DNA of 64,000 bases. Source: Seonamhaeicola sediminis (GTDB lineage: Bacteria; Bacteroidota; Bacteroidia; Flavobacteriales; Flavobacteriaceae). This document shows, in pieces, positions 16,899 to 25,395 of the stretch. The position numbers and the translations under genes are program-made. Numbering within the stretch: position 1 is the first letter of the stretch; each line of letters starts with the position of its first letter. The notes below the pieces were generated by a model. That model had not been told where the DNA came from, did no database searches, and was given only the letters and a program-made list of their open reading frames with translations. The stretch lies in the NCBI RefSeq assembly GCF_004358095.2, contig NZ_SMZJ02000004.1, positions 287,031 through 351,030 on the forward strand, read 5' to 3'.

Positions 16899-17075
16899 GT
16901 ACGAAAATTATCGTGTAAGTTACATAGTTTTTTTTACATGCCCATAAGGGTAGAGTGTTTTTCAAAATAAGGTATTGTTCATTTCGTAAATTAAGGATAT
17001 CTATTTTTCGGTTATTCTAAAATTAAACTCATTAAATTATCACCTTATCAAAAATGGACTTCATTACTTTAAAAC

Positions 17076-17091
17076 TAAGTAGTATTACGTA
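17076..17091. promoter_or_regulatory. AAGTA-N4-TACTT-type operator at the FNR-like gene
   Basis: TAAGTAGTATTACGTA is an imperfect copy (one mismatch in the right half) of a palindrome found also at 18030 and 21879. It overlaps a -7 box TATATTTG at 17090-17097, so a bound protein would block transcription. This suggests autoregulation. Confidence 0.5.
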
Positions 17092-17114
17092 TATTTGATG
17101 TAACACTAAACACT

Positions 17115-17864
17115 ATGGTTGCTTCTACGCCTTATTTAAAATCAAAACGAGGATCGACTGGCAAGGTTTCCTGTGGACTTTGTGAGAACGTTAAATGCCT
17201 AATAAAACGGAATTATAATTCTTTTGAAAATACTGAATTTTTAGAAAGTAAAAATGAGATATTCTGTAAAAAAGGACAACAGTTTGTAATTGAAGGCGCC
17301 CCTGTAAATGGTTTGTTTTTCATTCTAGGAGGAAAAGTAAAAGTTTTTAGAACAGGTATTAACGGTAAGGAACAAATAGTTCGTTTTGCTAAAGAAGGCG
17401 AGATAATTGGTCACCGCGGCTTTGGTACCGAAGAGTATTATTCTATAGGTGCTGTTGCCTTAGAAGATAGTTTATTGTGTTATTTTTCTAAAGATGCTTT
17501 GCAGAAGGCATTGCGCGATAACCCTCAGTTTACCTACGATATGATGCTTTTTTATGCTAACGAGCTAAACAAAAGTGAGTCTAAGGTAAAATCGTTATCC
17601 CAAATGACCGTTAGGGAACGTGTTGTAGATACTTTACTCTACATAAATAGAAAATTTGGTGAATTAAATGGCTTTTTAAATTTGCCTTTAAGCCGAAAAG
17701 AATATGCCGACTATGCAGGTACTTCTGAAGAACAAGTCATTAGGATTTTTTCTGCATTAAAAAAAGAGGGGCTGATTAGTGCTAGTGGAAAAAAAATTGG
17801 TATCAACGATATCGATTTACTGCGCCGCGAAATAAGCGAACACAACTATTTCTTAGATAGTTAA
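17115..17864 (+). CDS. Crp/Fnr-family regulator with FNR-like cysteines
   Basis: A 249-residue transcription factor with an N-terminal cyclic-nucleotide-binding-like barrel (KKGQQFVIEGAPVNGLFFILGGKVKVF) and a C-terminal winged helix (LSRKEYADYAGTSEEQVIRIFSALK). The recognition helix keeps the Glu and Arg that contact TGA/TCA in CRP and FNR. Cysteines at 20, 23, 28, 51 and 122 recall the C20/C23/C29/C122 [4Fe-4S] ligands of E. coli FNR, so oxygen or NO sensing is plausible. It stands before globin, cytochrome and nitrate-transport genes and is followed by a terminator. The likely targets are the palindromes at 6491, 21826 and 26255. Confidence 0.88.
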   Translation: MVASTPYLKSKRGSTGKVSCGLCENVKCLIKRNYNSFENTEFLESKNEIFCKKGQQFVIEGAPVNGLFFILGGKVKVFRTGINGKEQIVRFAKEGEIIGHRGFGTEEYYSIGAVALEDSLLCYFSKDALQKALRDNPQFTYDMMLFYANELNKSESKVKSLSQMTVRERVVDTLLYINRKFGELNGFLNLPLSRKEYADYAGTSEEQVIRIFSALKKEGLISASGKKIGINDIDLLRREISEHNYFLDS

Positions 17865-17916
17865 TAATTGAGATTATTCCATATTCATAAAAACCATAAA
17901 TTCTAAAGTATGGTGT

Positions 17917-17945
17917 AAAAACAGTTTATCAGCTGTTTTTTTTTA
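17917..17945 (+). terminator. rho-independent terminator after the FNR-like gene
   Basis: Stem aaaaacag (17917-17924) pairs with ctgttttt (17933-17940) around an eight-base loop, and the T-run continues to 17944. Confidence 0.7.
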
Positions 17946-18013
17946 GATAAATATCTGAGGTAAAAAGATATTTTCTCCTGTGTATATACATATTAATTTT
18001 AGTTCTGTACTTA

Positions 18014-18046
18014 TAATTTTGTTTTCAGATAAGTATTAATACTTAT
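18014..18046 (+). promoter_or_regulatory. globin promoter with palindromic operator
   Basis: TAATTTTG at 18014-18021 fits the Bacteroidota -7 box. Eight bases later, at 18029-18046, lies the 18-base perfect palindrome ATAAGTATTAATACTTAT, covering the expected start of transcription. Its core TAAGTA-N4-TACTTA is shared with the nrtA-like promoter, where it sits at the same distance from the -7 box. A repressor site is the simplest reading. Confidence 0.6.
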
Positions 18047-18087
18047 TTATTTTCTGGTGAGAAAATTTATTACAAAAGCAATATACT

Positions 18088-18501
18088 ATGGAACAAAAAA
18101 CAATAACACTTGTACAAGAATCTTTTGAAAAAGTAAAACCTATAGCCCCTGCCGCTGCAGAGATTTTTTACGGTAAACTATTTGAATTAGATCCAGAGTT
18201 GAAACCACTTTTTCCTAGTGACGAGGGAGCTATGAAACAACAGGGTAACAAACTAATGTCCATGCTAGCGGCAGCTGTGGCTGGTTTGAGTAATCTTGAC
18301 GCTTTAATACCAATCCTTCAAGATTTAGGTAAACGTCATGTAGAGTATAAGGTAGAGGCTTTTCATTACGAAACTGTAGGTTCAGCACTTCTAAGTACGC
18401 TAGAAGCTGGCCTAGGAGACGACTTTACTCCCGAGGTAAAAGCAGCTTGGGCTTCTGTATATGGTATTATGGCAGATGTCATGATTAAAGCAGCATATTA
18501 A
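18088..18501 (+). CDS. single-domain globin
   Basis: A 137-residue heme protein that matches the globin domain of flavohemoglobins: VKPIAPAAAEIFYGKLFELDPELKPLF at the start (helices A-C), and KRHVEYKVEAFHYETVG with the proximal histidine in RHVEYKV. There is no reductase domain in the same chain; a separate FAD/2Fe-2S reductase is encoded at 19928. Likely role is NO or oxygen binding/detoxification tied to nitrate respiration. Cytoplasmic (no signal). Confidence 0.88.
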   Translation: MEQKTITLVQESFEKVKPIAPAAAEIFYGKLFELDPELKPLFPSDEGAMKQQGNKLMSMLAAAVAGLSNLDALIPILQDLGKRHVEYKVEAFHYETVGSALLSTLEAGLGDDFTPEVKAAWASVYGIMADVMIKAAY

Positions 18502-18526
18502 TAACTAACACATAAAAGAAGGAATT

Positions 18527-19348
18527 ATGGAATTAACTAAAATTAAAAACAGAATCATTGCACTTACTATATTGAGTACGCTACTAATTTCATGTGGCGG
18601 TGTACCAGAGGAAAAATCTGCAGTAGCTTTAGAAGAAAAAACATTTTCTGTCGAAGAAGTTCTGGAAATGGTAGCCAAAGAGAATGATGTGACAAGAACG
18701 CTCTATACAAAAGCTATTGTTGGCAAGGGTAAAAAGCAAGGCATGAAATTCGATGAAGATTGGAGAAAAGATGATATTGAGGCAGGTCCGCTTCCAGCAT
18801 TATTTCTTAGAGGTGTGGCCACAAGTATTAGAAAGGGACCAGTTCCGTTGGGTCTTTACTTAGGTTCAGATTTTCCAGTAAATGCAGCCAATAAATTTGA
18901 AGGTAAACAAGCTGAATTATTTTCACAGATTAAAAAGGATCAAAAACCTCAATTTTTTTATGACGAAGATCAAAAATTACACACAGCTATGTTTGCAGAT
19001 TTAGCAAGCGCAGGTGCCTGTGTATCTTGTCATAATGAACACCCACAAACAGCCAAATCTGATTGGAAATTGGGAGATGTTATGGGGGCAACAACATGGC
19101 AATATCCAAAAGACTCCCTAACATACAAAGAAACAGTAGCAGTATTGAATTCTTATGCTAAAGGTACAGTAGATATATACATGGAATACTTAGATGAAAT
19201 CGAAGCCTTCAAAGAAAGTGAAAAACCAGAAATTGGCAGTAAATGGCCAGAAGAAGGAAACTATCTACCAACAGCCGAAGTTTTCTTAGATAGTGTTAGA
19301 AAACTAGCGTCTTATGAAACAATGAAGCAGTTAGTAGCTTCTAAATAA
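18527..19348 (+). CDS. DUF3365-like heme lipoprotein
   Basis: A 273-residue lipoprotein (LLISCGG at about residue 24) with a single c-type heme site CVSCH starting at C165, in the setting ASAGACVSCHNEHP. This matches the DUF3365/Tll0287-like family, in which heme-containing domains act as redox or gas sensors. It starts 25 bases after the globin stop and is probably co-transcribed. Partner and signal output are unknown. Confidence 0.78.
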   Translation: MELTKIKNRIIALTILSTLLISCGGVPEEKSAVALEEKTFSVEEVLEMVAKENDVTRTLYTKAIVGKGKKQGMKFDEDWRKDDIEAGPLPALFLRGVATSIRKGPVPLGLYLGSDFPVNAANKFEGKQAELFSQIKKDQKPQFFYDEDQKLHTAMFADLASAGACVSCHNEHPQTAKSDWKLGDVMGATTWQYPKDSLTYKETVAVLNSYAKGTVDIYMEYLDEIEAFKESEKPEIGSKWPEEGNYLPTAEVFLDSVRKLASYETMKQLVASK

Positions 19349-19440
19349 ATAATTTTAGTGTTAATGAATGTTGCAATCTGGCTCATTACTTACATAGTAT
19401 GGGCCTCTGATTGTGATATTATTTAATATTTATATTCATA

Positions 19441-19923
19441 ATGGTATTAAGTAATAATAAATCTACGCTTTTTGGCTTGTTACTTTTCGTGGCATTTTTT
19501 GTACAATTTTTTCTAAAAATTGAATGGTCTTGGCTGTTAGAAATGCAACAAGACGAAATGTACAAAAGATGGTCTGGTTTATTGTTGGGGCTTCTAATAG
19601 CTTTTCAATGGCTGCTATCTCTTGTGAGAACTAGCAAAAAACTAAGAAAATATGCTATGTCAATGCAGAATATACACAAATGGTTAGGAGCTATTAGTCC
19701 GTTGATTTTTTACATACACAGTATAGGAATGGGTTATGGATATTTACTTTTACTATCTTATATATTCTTTTCAAATACCATTCTAGGATATTTCAATCTA
19801 GACGTTATTAAAAATAACAGTGATACACTATTTAAAGGCTGGATGATTGGTCATGTATCGTTATCATTAATTATTACCATTCTTATGGTATTCCATATAG
19901 TAATGGTGTTTTATTACAAGTAA
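19441..19923 (+). CDS. cytochrome-b-like membrane protein
   Basis: A 160-residue membrane protein with four to five hydrophobic helices. Histidines placed inside or at the ends of helices (NIHKWLGAISPLIFYIHS and GHVSLSLIITILMVFH) give two pairs, as expected for one or two bound b hemes. I do not recognise a named family with certainty; ferric-reductase-like or cytochrome b561-like are possible. It lies four bases before a flavin/2Fe-2S reductase and two genes before a pentaheme cytochrome c, which suggests transfer of electrons across the membrane. Confidence 0.65.
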   Translation: MVLSNNKSTLFGLLLFVAFFVQFFLKIEWSWLLEMQQDEMYKRWSGLLLGLLIAFQWLLSLVRTSKKLRKYAMSMQNIHKWLGAISPLIFYIHSIGMGYGYLLLLSYIFFSNTILGYFNLDVIKNNSDTLFKGWMIGHVSLSLIITILMVFHIVMVFYYK

Positions 19924-19927
19924 ATCT

Positions 19928-20959
19928 ATGAAATTAGTAGTTAAAGATATAATAAGAGAAACCAATGATGCTGTAAGTTTATCTCTTAAAAATGGTAACT
20001 TCTTTAAGAAACTAAAGTACAAACCTGGTCAGTTTTTAACTATACATGTACCTATTGGTAATAAGGTTCATAAGCGTGCTTACTCATTTAGTAGTAATCC
20101 TTACACAGACAAGGATTTGAAAATAACTATAAAACGTGTTGAAAAGGGGGTAGTTTCTAACTATCTACATGATAATCTTAAAATTGGAGATAAACTGGAA
20201 GTAGATGCCCCTGCAGGTTCATTTTGTATTAATCCAAATAATAAAACTAAAAAGCAATATGTTTTATTTGCTGGTGGTAGTGGTGTCACACCCATGTTTT
20301 CCATAGTAAAATCCGTTCTAACGGAGGAAAAAGACTCTAAAGTTCTTTTGGTATACGCTAATCAAAATTTAGAATCCATTATTTTTCATAAGGAAATCAA
20401 AGCGCTAGAAAATGAGTATTCAAATAAGTTTGCTGTAGAGCATATTGTGTCTGTTTATGATGGTCCCAATAATAACTATCATGTTGGTTTGGCAACACGT
20501 AGACTTATTGATAAAATCTTTTTAAAGCATGATATTAGCTATAGTAGTGAACATGCTTACATGATATGTGGTCCTTTTGGCTACATGGAAAAGATAAAAG
20601 AAATTTTAAAAGACAATGGTATTACAAGAGATAAAATAAAACTAGAGGTTTTTAAGGCACCGCAGATTAAGGTATCTGGTAAAAATTTATTGAGCGATGT
20701 TACCCTTAAGTATAAAGGAAAAGAGTACCAATTACAAGTAAGAGGTGATAAGTCAATCCTTAATCAGGCTATGTCAGACAATATTGTGATACCATATTCA
20801 TGTAGATCAGGAATGTGTTCTACATGTAAGGCTAAATGTATAGAAGGTGAAGTAAAAATGACTGATGGTCACCTGTTAGCAGATGAAGATGTTGCAAGTG
20901 GTAGCATACTTACCTGTATCACTTATCCTTTGAGTGAAAAAGTTGTTATAGAAATTTAG
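19928..20959 (+). CDS. FAD/NAD(P)H oxidoreductase with C-terminal 2Fe-2S ferredoxin domain
   Basis: A 343-residue reductase of the PaaE/Hcr type. Residues 1-100 are the FAD domain (RAYSFSSNP is the flavin-binding motif), 110-230 the NAD(P)H domain (FAGGSGVTPM and YMICGPFGYM), and the last 85 residues a plant-type ferredoxin (CRSGMCSTCKAKC, then a distant Cys in LTCITYP). It could feed the globin at 18088 as a split flavohemoglobin reductase, or the neighbouring cytochrome b-like protein. Cytoplasmic. Confidence 0.88.
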   Translation: MKLVVKDIIRETNDAVSLSLKNGNFFKKLKYKPGQFLTIHVPIGNKVHKRAYSFSSNPYTDKDLKITIKRVEKGVVSNYLHDNLKIGDKLEVDAPAGSFCINPNNKTKKQYVLFAGGSGVTPMFSIVKSVLTEEKDSKVLLVYANQNLESIIFHKEIKALENEYSNKFAVEHIVSVYDGPNNNYHVGLATRRLIDKIFLKHDISYSSEHAYMICGPFGYMEKIKEILKDNGITRDKIKLEVFKAPQIKVSGKNLLSDVTLKYKGKEYQLQVRGDKSILNQAMSDNIVIPYSCRSGMCSTCKAKCIEGEVKMTDGHLLADEDVASGSILTCITYPLSEKVVIEI

Positions 20960-20974
20960 ATAAAAAGTTAGTCT

Positions 20975-21688
20975 ATGTTTAAAATAAGCCCTTTACGAAA
21001 ACGGCAAGTGATAGGAGGAATTATTGGTTTAATACTTGGTAGTTCCTTATTTTATATATTGACGTTGGATTCTACAGAAAAGTATATCTCCATAGGTCCA
21101 ATGAATACAGGGCATCAAGATTTATCCTGTTTTGCATGTCATGCAGATGCTAAAGGAAATTTGATGCAACAAATTCAGTCTAATATATCCCATGCTTTCG
21201 GTAATAGAAGTGAGGGGGTAGATTTTGGAACGCAAGATGTAACCGTAGATAATTGTTTAGAATGCCATGATAGAGCTAATGATAGGCACCCAACTTACCG
21301 ATTTTCAGAACCTAGATTTAAAGATGCTATTAAAGTAATTAACACAACCACTTGTATTACTTGCCATACAGAACATCATGATAAAGAACGCGTATCTCTC
21401 AAAACAGCTGATTACTGTATGAACTGCCATCAAGAATTAGTAGTTGAGAATGACCCTCTGGATGTTTCTCATGAAGATTTAATTTCACAAAAGCAGTGGA
21501 ATACCTGTATTCAATGTCATGATTTTCATGGTAACCACCGGTATGAAGTTCCTGAAAAAATGAAGGATACAATTCCTTTGCTTGATGTTCAAAAGTATTT
21601 TGAAGGAGGATTAGATCCATATGGAACAGACAAAAAATATATTGCACTTTCTCAAGAAGAATGGCTTAAAAAATTAAATAAAAACTAA
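20975..21688 (+). CDS. membrane-anchored pentaheme cytochrome c
   Basis: A 237-residue protein with one N-terminal membrane helix (GGIIGLILGSSLFYILTL) and five CxxCH sites: CFACH, CLECH, CITCH, CMNCH and CIQCH. Several extra histidines suggest bis-His ligation. The domain faces the periplasm. Family assignment is open (cytochrome c3-like/multiheme). Its place at the end of the globin-reductase cluster, before a terminator, suggests that it takes electrons from the membrane protein at 19441. Confidence 0.82.
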   Translation: MFKISPLRKRQVIGGIIGLILGSSLFYILTLDSTEKYISIGPMNTGHQDLSCFACHADAKGNLMQQIQSNISHAFGNRSEGVDFGTQDVTVDNCLECHDRANDRHPTYRFSEPRFKDAIKVINTTTCITCHTEHHDKERVSLKTADYCMNCHQELVVENDPLDVSHEDLISQKQWNTCIQCHDFHGNHRYEVPEKMKDTIPLLDVQKYFEGGLDPYGTDKKYIALSQEEWLKKLNKN

Positions 21689-21776
21689 GTATGTACTTAA
21701 TTCTAAGTAATAATATTTTGTAACCACGTATAAAGTCACACATATCAATTGTCTTTATATCAAATAGTTAATTTTG

Positions 21777-21803
21777 AAACCTGCTTTTTAGCAGGTTTTT
21801 TTG
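21777..21803 (+). terminator. rho-independent terminator after the pentaheme cytochrome
   Basis: Stem aaacctgc (21777-21784) pairs with gcaggttt (21791-21798) around a six-base loop, then a run of T. Confidence 0.75.
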
Positions 21804-21825
21804 TGGTATAAAAAGTGTTTTTCAC

Positions 21826-21839
21826 ATGGTGTTCATCAT
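21826..21839. promoter_or_regulatory. Crp/Fnr-type site at the ABC transporter promoter
   Basis: ATGGTGTTCATCAT is an imperfect ATG-N8-CAT dyad. Its centre is 36.5 bases upstream of the last base of the -7 box TATATTTG (21862-21869), the same distance as the better site at 26255 and one base from that at 6491. Confidence 0.45.
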
Positions 21840-21861
21840 GAAACAGAAGTTATTATACTTA

Positions 21862-21894
21862 TATATTTGCTTAAAAATTAAGTATTATTACTTA
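21862..21894 (+). promoter_or_regulatory. promoter and AAGTA-N4-TACTT operator of the nitrate-type ABC operon
   Basis: The -7 box is TATATTTG (21862-21869). The palindrome TAAGTATTATTACTTA (21879-21894) follows after nine bases and covers the start of the transcript, 17 bases before the ATG. Spacing and sequence match the globin promoter. Confidence 0.6.
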
Positions 21895-21910
21895 GAAATT
21901 AATTAAAACA

Positions 21911-23311
21911 ATGAATATGAAAGCACTAATTAAAAAATCAATCTTAATCCTGCCGGTGGCGGTTATATTATTTTCTTGTGGTAACAAGAAAAAGGATGCA
22001 GCTATAGCAGAAAATGTTTCTACAGAAACTTCAAAAACTAAAACACTAGACATTGAAAAACCACAGTTAACTTTTGGTTTTATAAAATTAACAGATATGG
22101 CGCCCTTAGCTATTGCCAAAGAAAAAGGATTCTTTGAAGATGAAGGTTTATTTGTATCTGTAGAGGCACAATCAAACTGGAAGAACGTGTTAGATAGAGT
22201 AATTGATGGACAGTTAGACGGGTCTCATATGTTAGCGGGTCAGCCTATTGCTGCTGGTGCTGGTTTTGGTCGTCAAGCAGAGTTAGTGACACCATTTTCA
22301 ATGGACTTAAATGGTAATGGTATTACTGTTTCAAATGATGTTTGGTCTAAAATGAAACCTAATGTGCCTAAAGATTCAAATGGTAAACCAATTCATCCTA
22401 TCAAGGCCGATGCTCTAAAACCTGTAATTTCAGATTACAAAGCCAGTGGTAAAGCTTTTAAAATGGGTATGGTATTTCCAGTATCTACCCACAATTATGA
22501 AATAAGATATTGGTTGGCAGCAGCTGGTATTCATCCGGGAATGTATACTGCTGAAAACGTACAAGGGCAAATTGATGCTGAGGTTTTATTATCTGTAACA
22601 CCGCCACCACAAATGCCAGCAACGCTAGAAGCAGGTACAATTTATGGTTACTGTGTGGGTGAGCCATGGAATCAACAGGCAGTATTTAAGGGCATTGGAG
22701 TGCCAGTAACTACTAACTACGATATCTGGAAAAACAACCCTGAGAAAGTATTTGTTATGACAAAGAAATTTGTTGAAGAATACCCAAATACAGCAGTGGC
22801 AGTTACTAAAGCTTTAATAAGAGCAGGTAAATGGTTAGATGAACCAGGAAATAGAGCAGAGGCTGTGAAAATCCTTTCTATGTCTCAATATGTTGGTGCT
22901 GATGAAGCTGTATTAGCAAACTCAATGACAGGTACTTTTGAATTTGAGAAAGGTGATAAAAGAGATATGCCAGATTTTAACGTATTCTACAAGTACAATG
23001 CAACCTATCCGTTCTACTCAGATGGAATTTGGTTCTTAACTCAAATGAGACGATGGGGGCAAATTCCAGAATCTAAACCAGCAGACTGGTATGAGAAAAC
23101 AATTAAAGATATATACAGACCAGATATTTGGACAAAAGCTGCTAACCTTTTAGTAGAGGAAGGAAATATTCCAGCAAGCGATATTCCAACAACAGATGGC
23201 TATAAGCCCGCAACATCAGATTTTATTGATGGTACTACCTACGATGCTAAAGATCCAATAGGGTATATTAACAGTTTCACAATTGGAAACAAAGACGAGG
23301 CTGTAAAATAA
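21911..23311 (+). CDS. nrtA: NrtA/CmpA-type ABC substrate-binding lipoprotein
   Basis: A 466-residue binding protein of the nitrate/bicarbonate/cyanate class. A lipoprotein signal ends at C23 (LFSCGNKKK). The body ([27 protein letters not shown], then the hinge [11 protein letters not shown] and [10 protein letters not shown]) is typical of NrtA/CmpA. Substrate cannot be fixed from sequence alone; nitrate is likely given the setting, nitrite or bicarbonate remain possible. It heads an operon with one permease and two ATPases. A second start two codons in (21917) is possible. Confidence 0.85.
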   Translation: MNMKALIKKSILILPVAVILFSCGNKKKDAAIAENVSTETSKTKTLDIEKPQLTFGFIKLTDMAPLAIAKEKGFFEDEGLFVSVEAQSNWKNVLDRVIDGQLDGSHMLAGQPIAAGAGFGRQAELVTPFSMDLNGNGITVSNDVWSKMKPNVPKDSNGKPIHPIKADALKPVISDYKASGKAFKMGMVFPVSTHNYEIRYWLAAAGIHPGMYTAENVQGQIDAEVLLSVTPPPQMPATLEAGTIYGYCVGEPWNQQAVFKGIGVPVTTNYDIWKNNPEKVFVMTKKFVEEYPNTAVAVTKALIRAGKWLDEPGNRAEAVKILSMSQYVGADEAVLANSMTGTFEFEKGDKRDMPDFNVFYKYNATYPFYSDGIWFLTQMRRWGQIPESKPADWYEKTIKDIYRPDIWTKAANLLVEEGNIPASDIPTTDGYKPATSDFIDGTTYDAKDPIGYINSFTIGNKDEAVK

Positions 23312-23345
23312 AAAGAAATTTACTTAATAAATAGTTTGATTAGTC

Positions 23346-24452
23346 ATGAAGCAAAGTATAACATTAGGAAAAGTAACCAAGTTTATGGGATTAGGTTTTT
23401 TAAGCACACTAAAAGACTTATTCACTGGGAAGTTAGAAAAAGAAGATTTTAAAGGTTTTCTTCGTAAAGTAGTCGTACCAATTGCTTCCATACTATTATT
23501 TTTAGGTCTGTGGCACTTAGGCTCTCAGTCTTTATACAACACAGAAGCAGAATTTAAAATAGAAAAAGCTCTTAATGATCAAGGTCCTGAGGCTGCCGAA
23601 GCAATGCGTGAATGCATTGCTTCGGGAGACATTAGTTGTCAACCAAATACATTGCCTTCACCAGCTAAGGTTTGGGATTCTTATAAATCTTTATTGAAAG
23701 ATCACCAAATTATTAGTGCTGATAAGACTGAATTTGCAGAAAAAACGGCAACACTCAATGCTAAACGTATTGCTGAGGGTAAAGAACCTATTGTTTATAC
23801 CGGTAGACCATCGTTTGTTGACCAGATTTTCAGAAGCTTAAAAACGGTATTTGCAGGGTTCTTGTTAGCGCTTTTTATTGCCGTGCCACTTGGAATATTC
23901 ATTGGGTTAAGTCCTACTTTAAAGAGTGCTTTTAACTGGTTTATCCAAATTTTCAAACCAGTATCTCCTGTAGTTTGGTACTTGTTAGTATTCATGATTG
24001 TAAAGACATTATTAATTGACTCTAGTGAGGATAGCTCATTTACCATTTCATTTATCAGTGTTGGTTTATGTTCTATGTGGGCAACTTTAGTAAATACAGC
24101 TATGGGAGTGTCTTCTGTAGATAAAGATTACATCAATGTTGCAAAAGTGCTGAAGTTGGGAACGTTTCAAAAAATATTTAAAGTGATTTTACCATCGTCT
24201 TTACCATTAATATTTACAGGTTTAAAGATTACAATGTCAGTAGGGTGGATGGTACTAATTGCTATTGAGTTATTAGCACAAAGCCCAGGTTTAGGGACCT
24301 TTGTATGGGAAGAATTCCAAAATGGCGCTAATGATTCTAATGCAAAAATTATTGTGGCCATGTTTGTAATAGGCATCATAGGATTCTTATTAGACAGGTT
24401 AATGTTATTTGTTCAAAACACCGTGTCTTTTGAAAAAACGGATGCAATATAA
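23346..24452 (+). CDS. nrtB: NrtB-type ABC transporter permease
   Basis: A 368-residue permease. The C-terminal 220 residues hold the usual binding-protein-dependent transport fold with the ATPase-contacting segment (VAKVLKLGTFQKIFKVILPSSLPLIFTGLK). The first helix is separated from the rest by an insert of about 90 hydrophilic residues (residues 55-145), which makes it longer than cyanobacterial NrtB. It lies 34 bases after the binding-protein gene. Confidence 0.85.
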   Translation: MKQSITLGKVTKFMGLGFLSTLKDLFTGKLEKEDFKGFLRKVVVPIASILLFLGLWHLGSQSLYNTEAEFKIEKALNDQGPEAAEAMRECIASGDISCQPNTLPSPAKVWDSYKSLLKDHQIISADKTEFAEKTATLNAKRIAEGKEPIVYTGRPSFVDQIFRSLKTVFAGFLLALFIAVPLGIFIGLSPTLKSAFNWFIQIFKPVSPVVWYLLVFMIVKTLLIDSSEDSSFTISFISVGLCSMWATLVNTAMGVSSVDKDYINVAKVLKLGTFQKIFKVILPSSLPLIFTGLKITMSVGWMVLIAIELLAQSPGLGTFVWEEFQNGANDSNAKIIVAMFVIGIIGFLLDRLMLFVQNTVSFEKTDAI

Positions 24453-24489
24453 TGGTGTTGAAATATTTAAATGTGGAATCGTGTAATCG

Positions 24490-24530
24490 AATAAACAATT
24501 AAACGAATAAACGAATAAACGAATAAACAA
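24490..24530. repeat. short tandem repeat aaacgaat
   Basis: Three perfect head-to-tail copies of the octamer aaacgaat begin at 24500, flanked by degenerate copies (ataaacaatt, aataaacaac). It lies between the permease and ATPase genes. Similar aaacgat/aaacgaa words occur near 300, 3200 and 40410. No coding role. Confidence 0.6.
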
Positions 24531-24537
24531 CAAGAAA

Positions 24538-25386
24538 ATGGCATACTTAGAATTACATAATATTAGTAAAACTTACGGTCAAGGTGATTATGCTACCGAG
24601 GTACTATCAAATATCAACCTATCTATTGAAGAGGGCGAGTTTGTAGCCATTGTAGGATTTACAGGAAGTGGAAAAACAACCTTAGTTAACTTAATAAATG
24701 GCTTGTTGGAACCAAGCAGTGGAGAAGTTTTATTTAAAGGAAAACCTGTTTCAGGTACAAGTCACGAAAGAGGGGTTATTTTTCAGAATTATTCATTATT
24801 ACCTTGGTTAACCGTAGAGCAAAATGTTTTAATGGCTGTTAAGGAAGCTTTTCCTAAACGAGAAAAAGCAGTTTATAAACGTAAAGCAGCTCATTATATA
24901 GAAATGGTAGGTTTAACCCCTGCTATAAATAAGTTACCAAGAGAATTATCTGGAGGAATGCGTCAACGGGTAGCTGTTGCAAGAGCTTTATCTATGAAAC
25001 CAGATATGATTATTATGGATGAGCCCTTAGGAGCTTTAGATGCTTTAACAAGAGGAACACTTCAAGATCAGATTTTAAATATTTGGGGAAAGGATAAGCG
25101 TACCGCTTTATTGATTACCAATGATGTAGATGAAGGTATCTACATGGCAGATAGAATCATTCCTTTAAGACCAGGTCCAAGAGCTACTTTGGGGCCAGAG
25201 TTCAAAATTGACATTGAAAGACCTCGTGATAAAACCGAGATGAATGACAATGAAAGCTTTAAAAAAACGCGTAATGCCATAATAGAGTATTTAATGGATA
25301 TAGGTAATGAAAGAAAATCTGAAGCAACAGAAGAATATGTACTACCAGATTTAACTCCAAAAGATTTTGTTTATCAATTTAAATAA
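24538..25386 (+). CDS. nrtD: NrtC/D-type ABC transporter ATPase (first)
   Basis: A 282-residue ABC ATPase. Walker A is GFTGSGKTTL, the signature is LSGGMRQRVAVARAL, and Walker B is MIIMDEPLGALD. GVIFQNYSLLPWLTV is the Q-loop typical of nitrate/sulfonate/taurine importers. Unlike cyanobacterial NrtC, it has no fused binding-protein domain. Possibly forms a heterodimer with the second ATPase. Confidence 0.87.
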   Translation: MAYLELHNISKTYGQGDYATEVLSNINLSIEEGEFVAIVGFTGSGKTTLVNLINGLLEPSSGEVLFKGKPVSGTSHERGVIFQNYSLLPWLTVEQNVLMAVKEAFPKREKAVYKRKAAHYIEMVGLTPAINKLPRELSGGMRQRVAVARALSMKPDMIIMDEPLGALDALTRGTLQDQILNIWGKDKRTALLITNDVDEGIYMADRIIPLRPGPRATLGPEFKIDIERPRDKTEMNDNESFKKTRNAIIEYLMDIGNERKSEATEEYVLPDLTPKDFVYQFK

Positions 25387-25395
25387 TAGCATCAA

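Noticed and set aside
17981-17990. TGTATATACA palindrome upstream of the globin as an activator site
   Set aside because: It lies near the expected activator position but shares no bases with the other ATGA-type sites, and short AT palindromes are frequent in these spacers.
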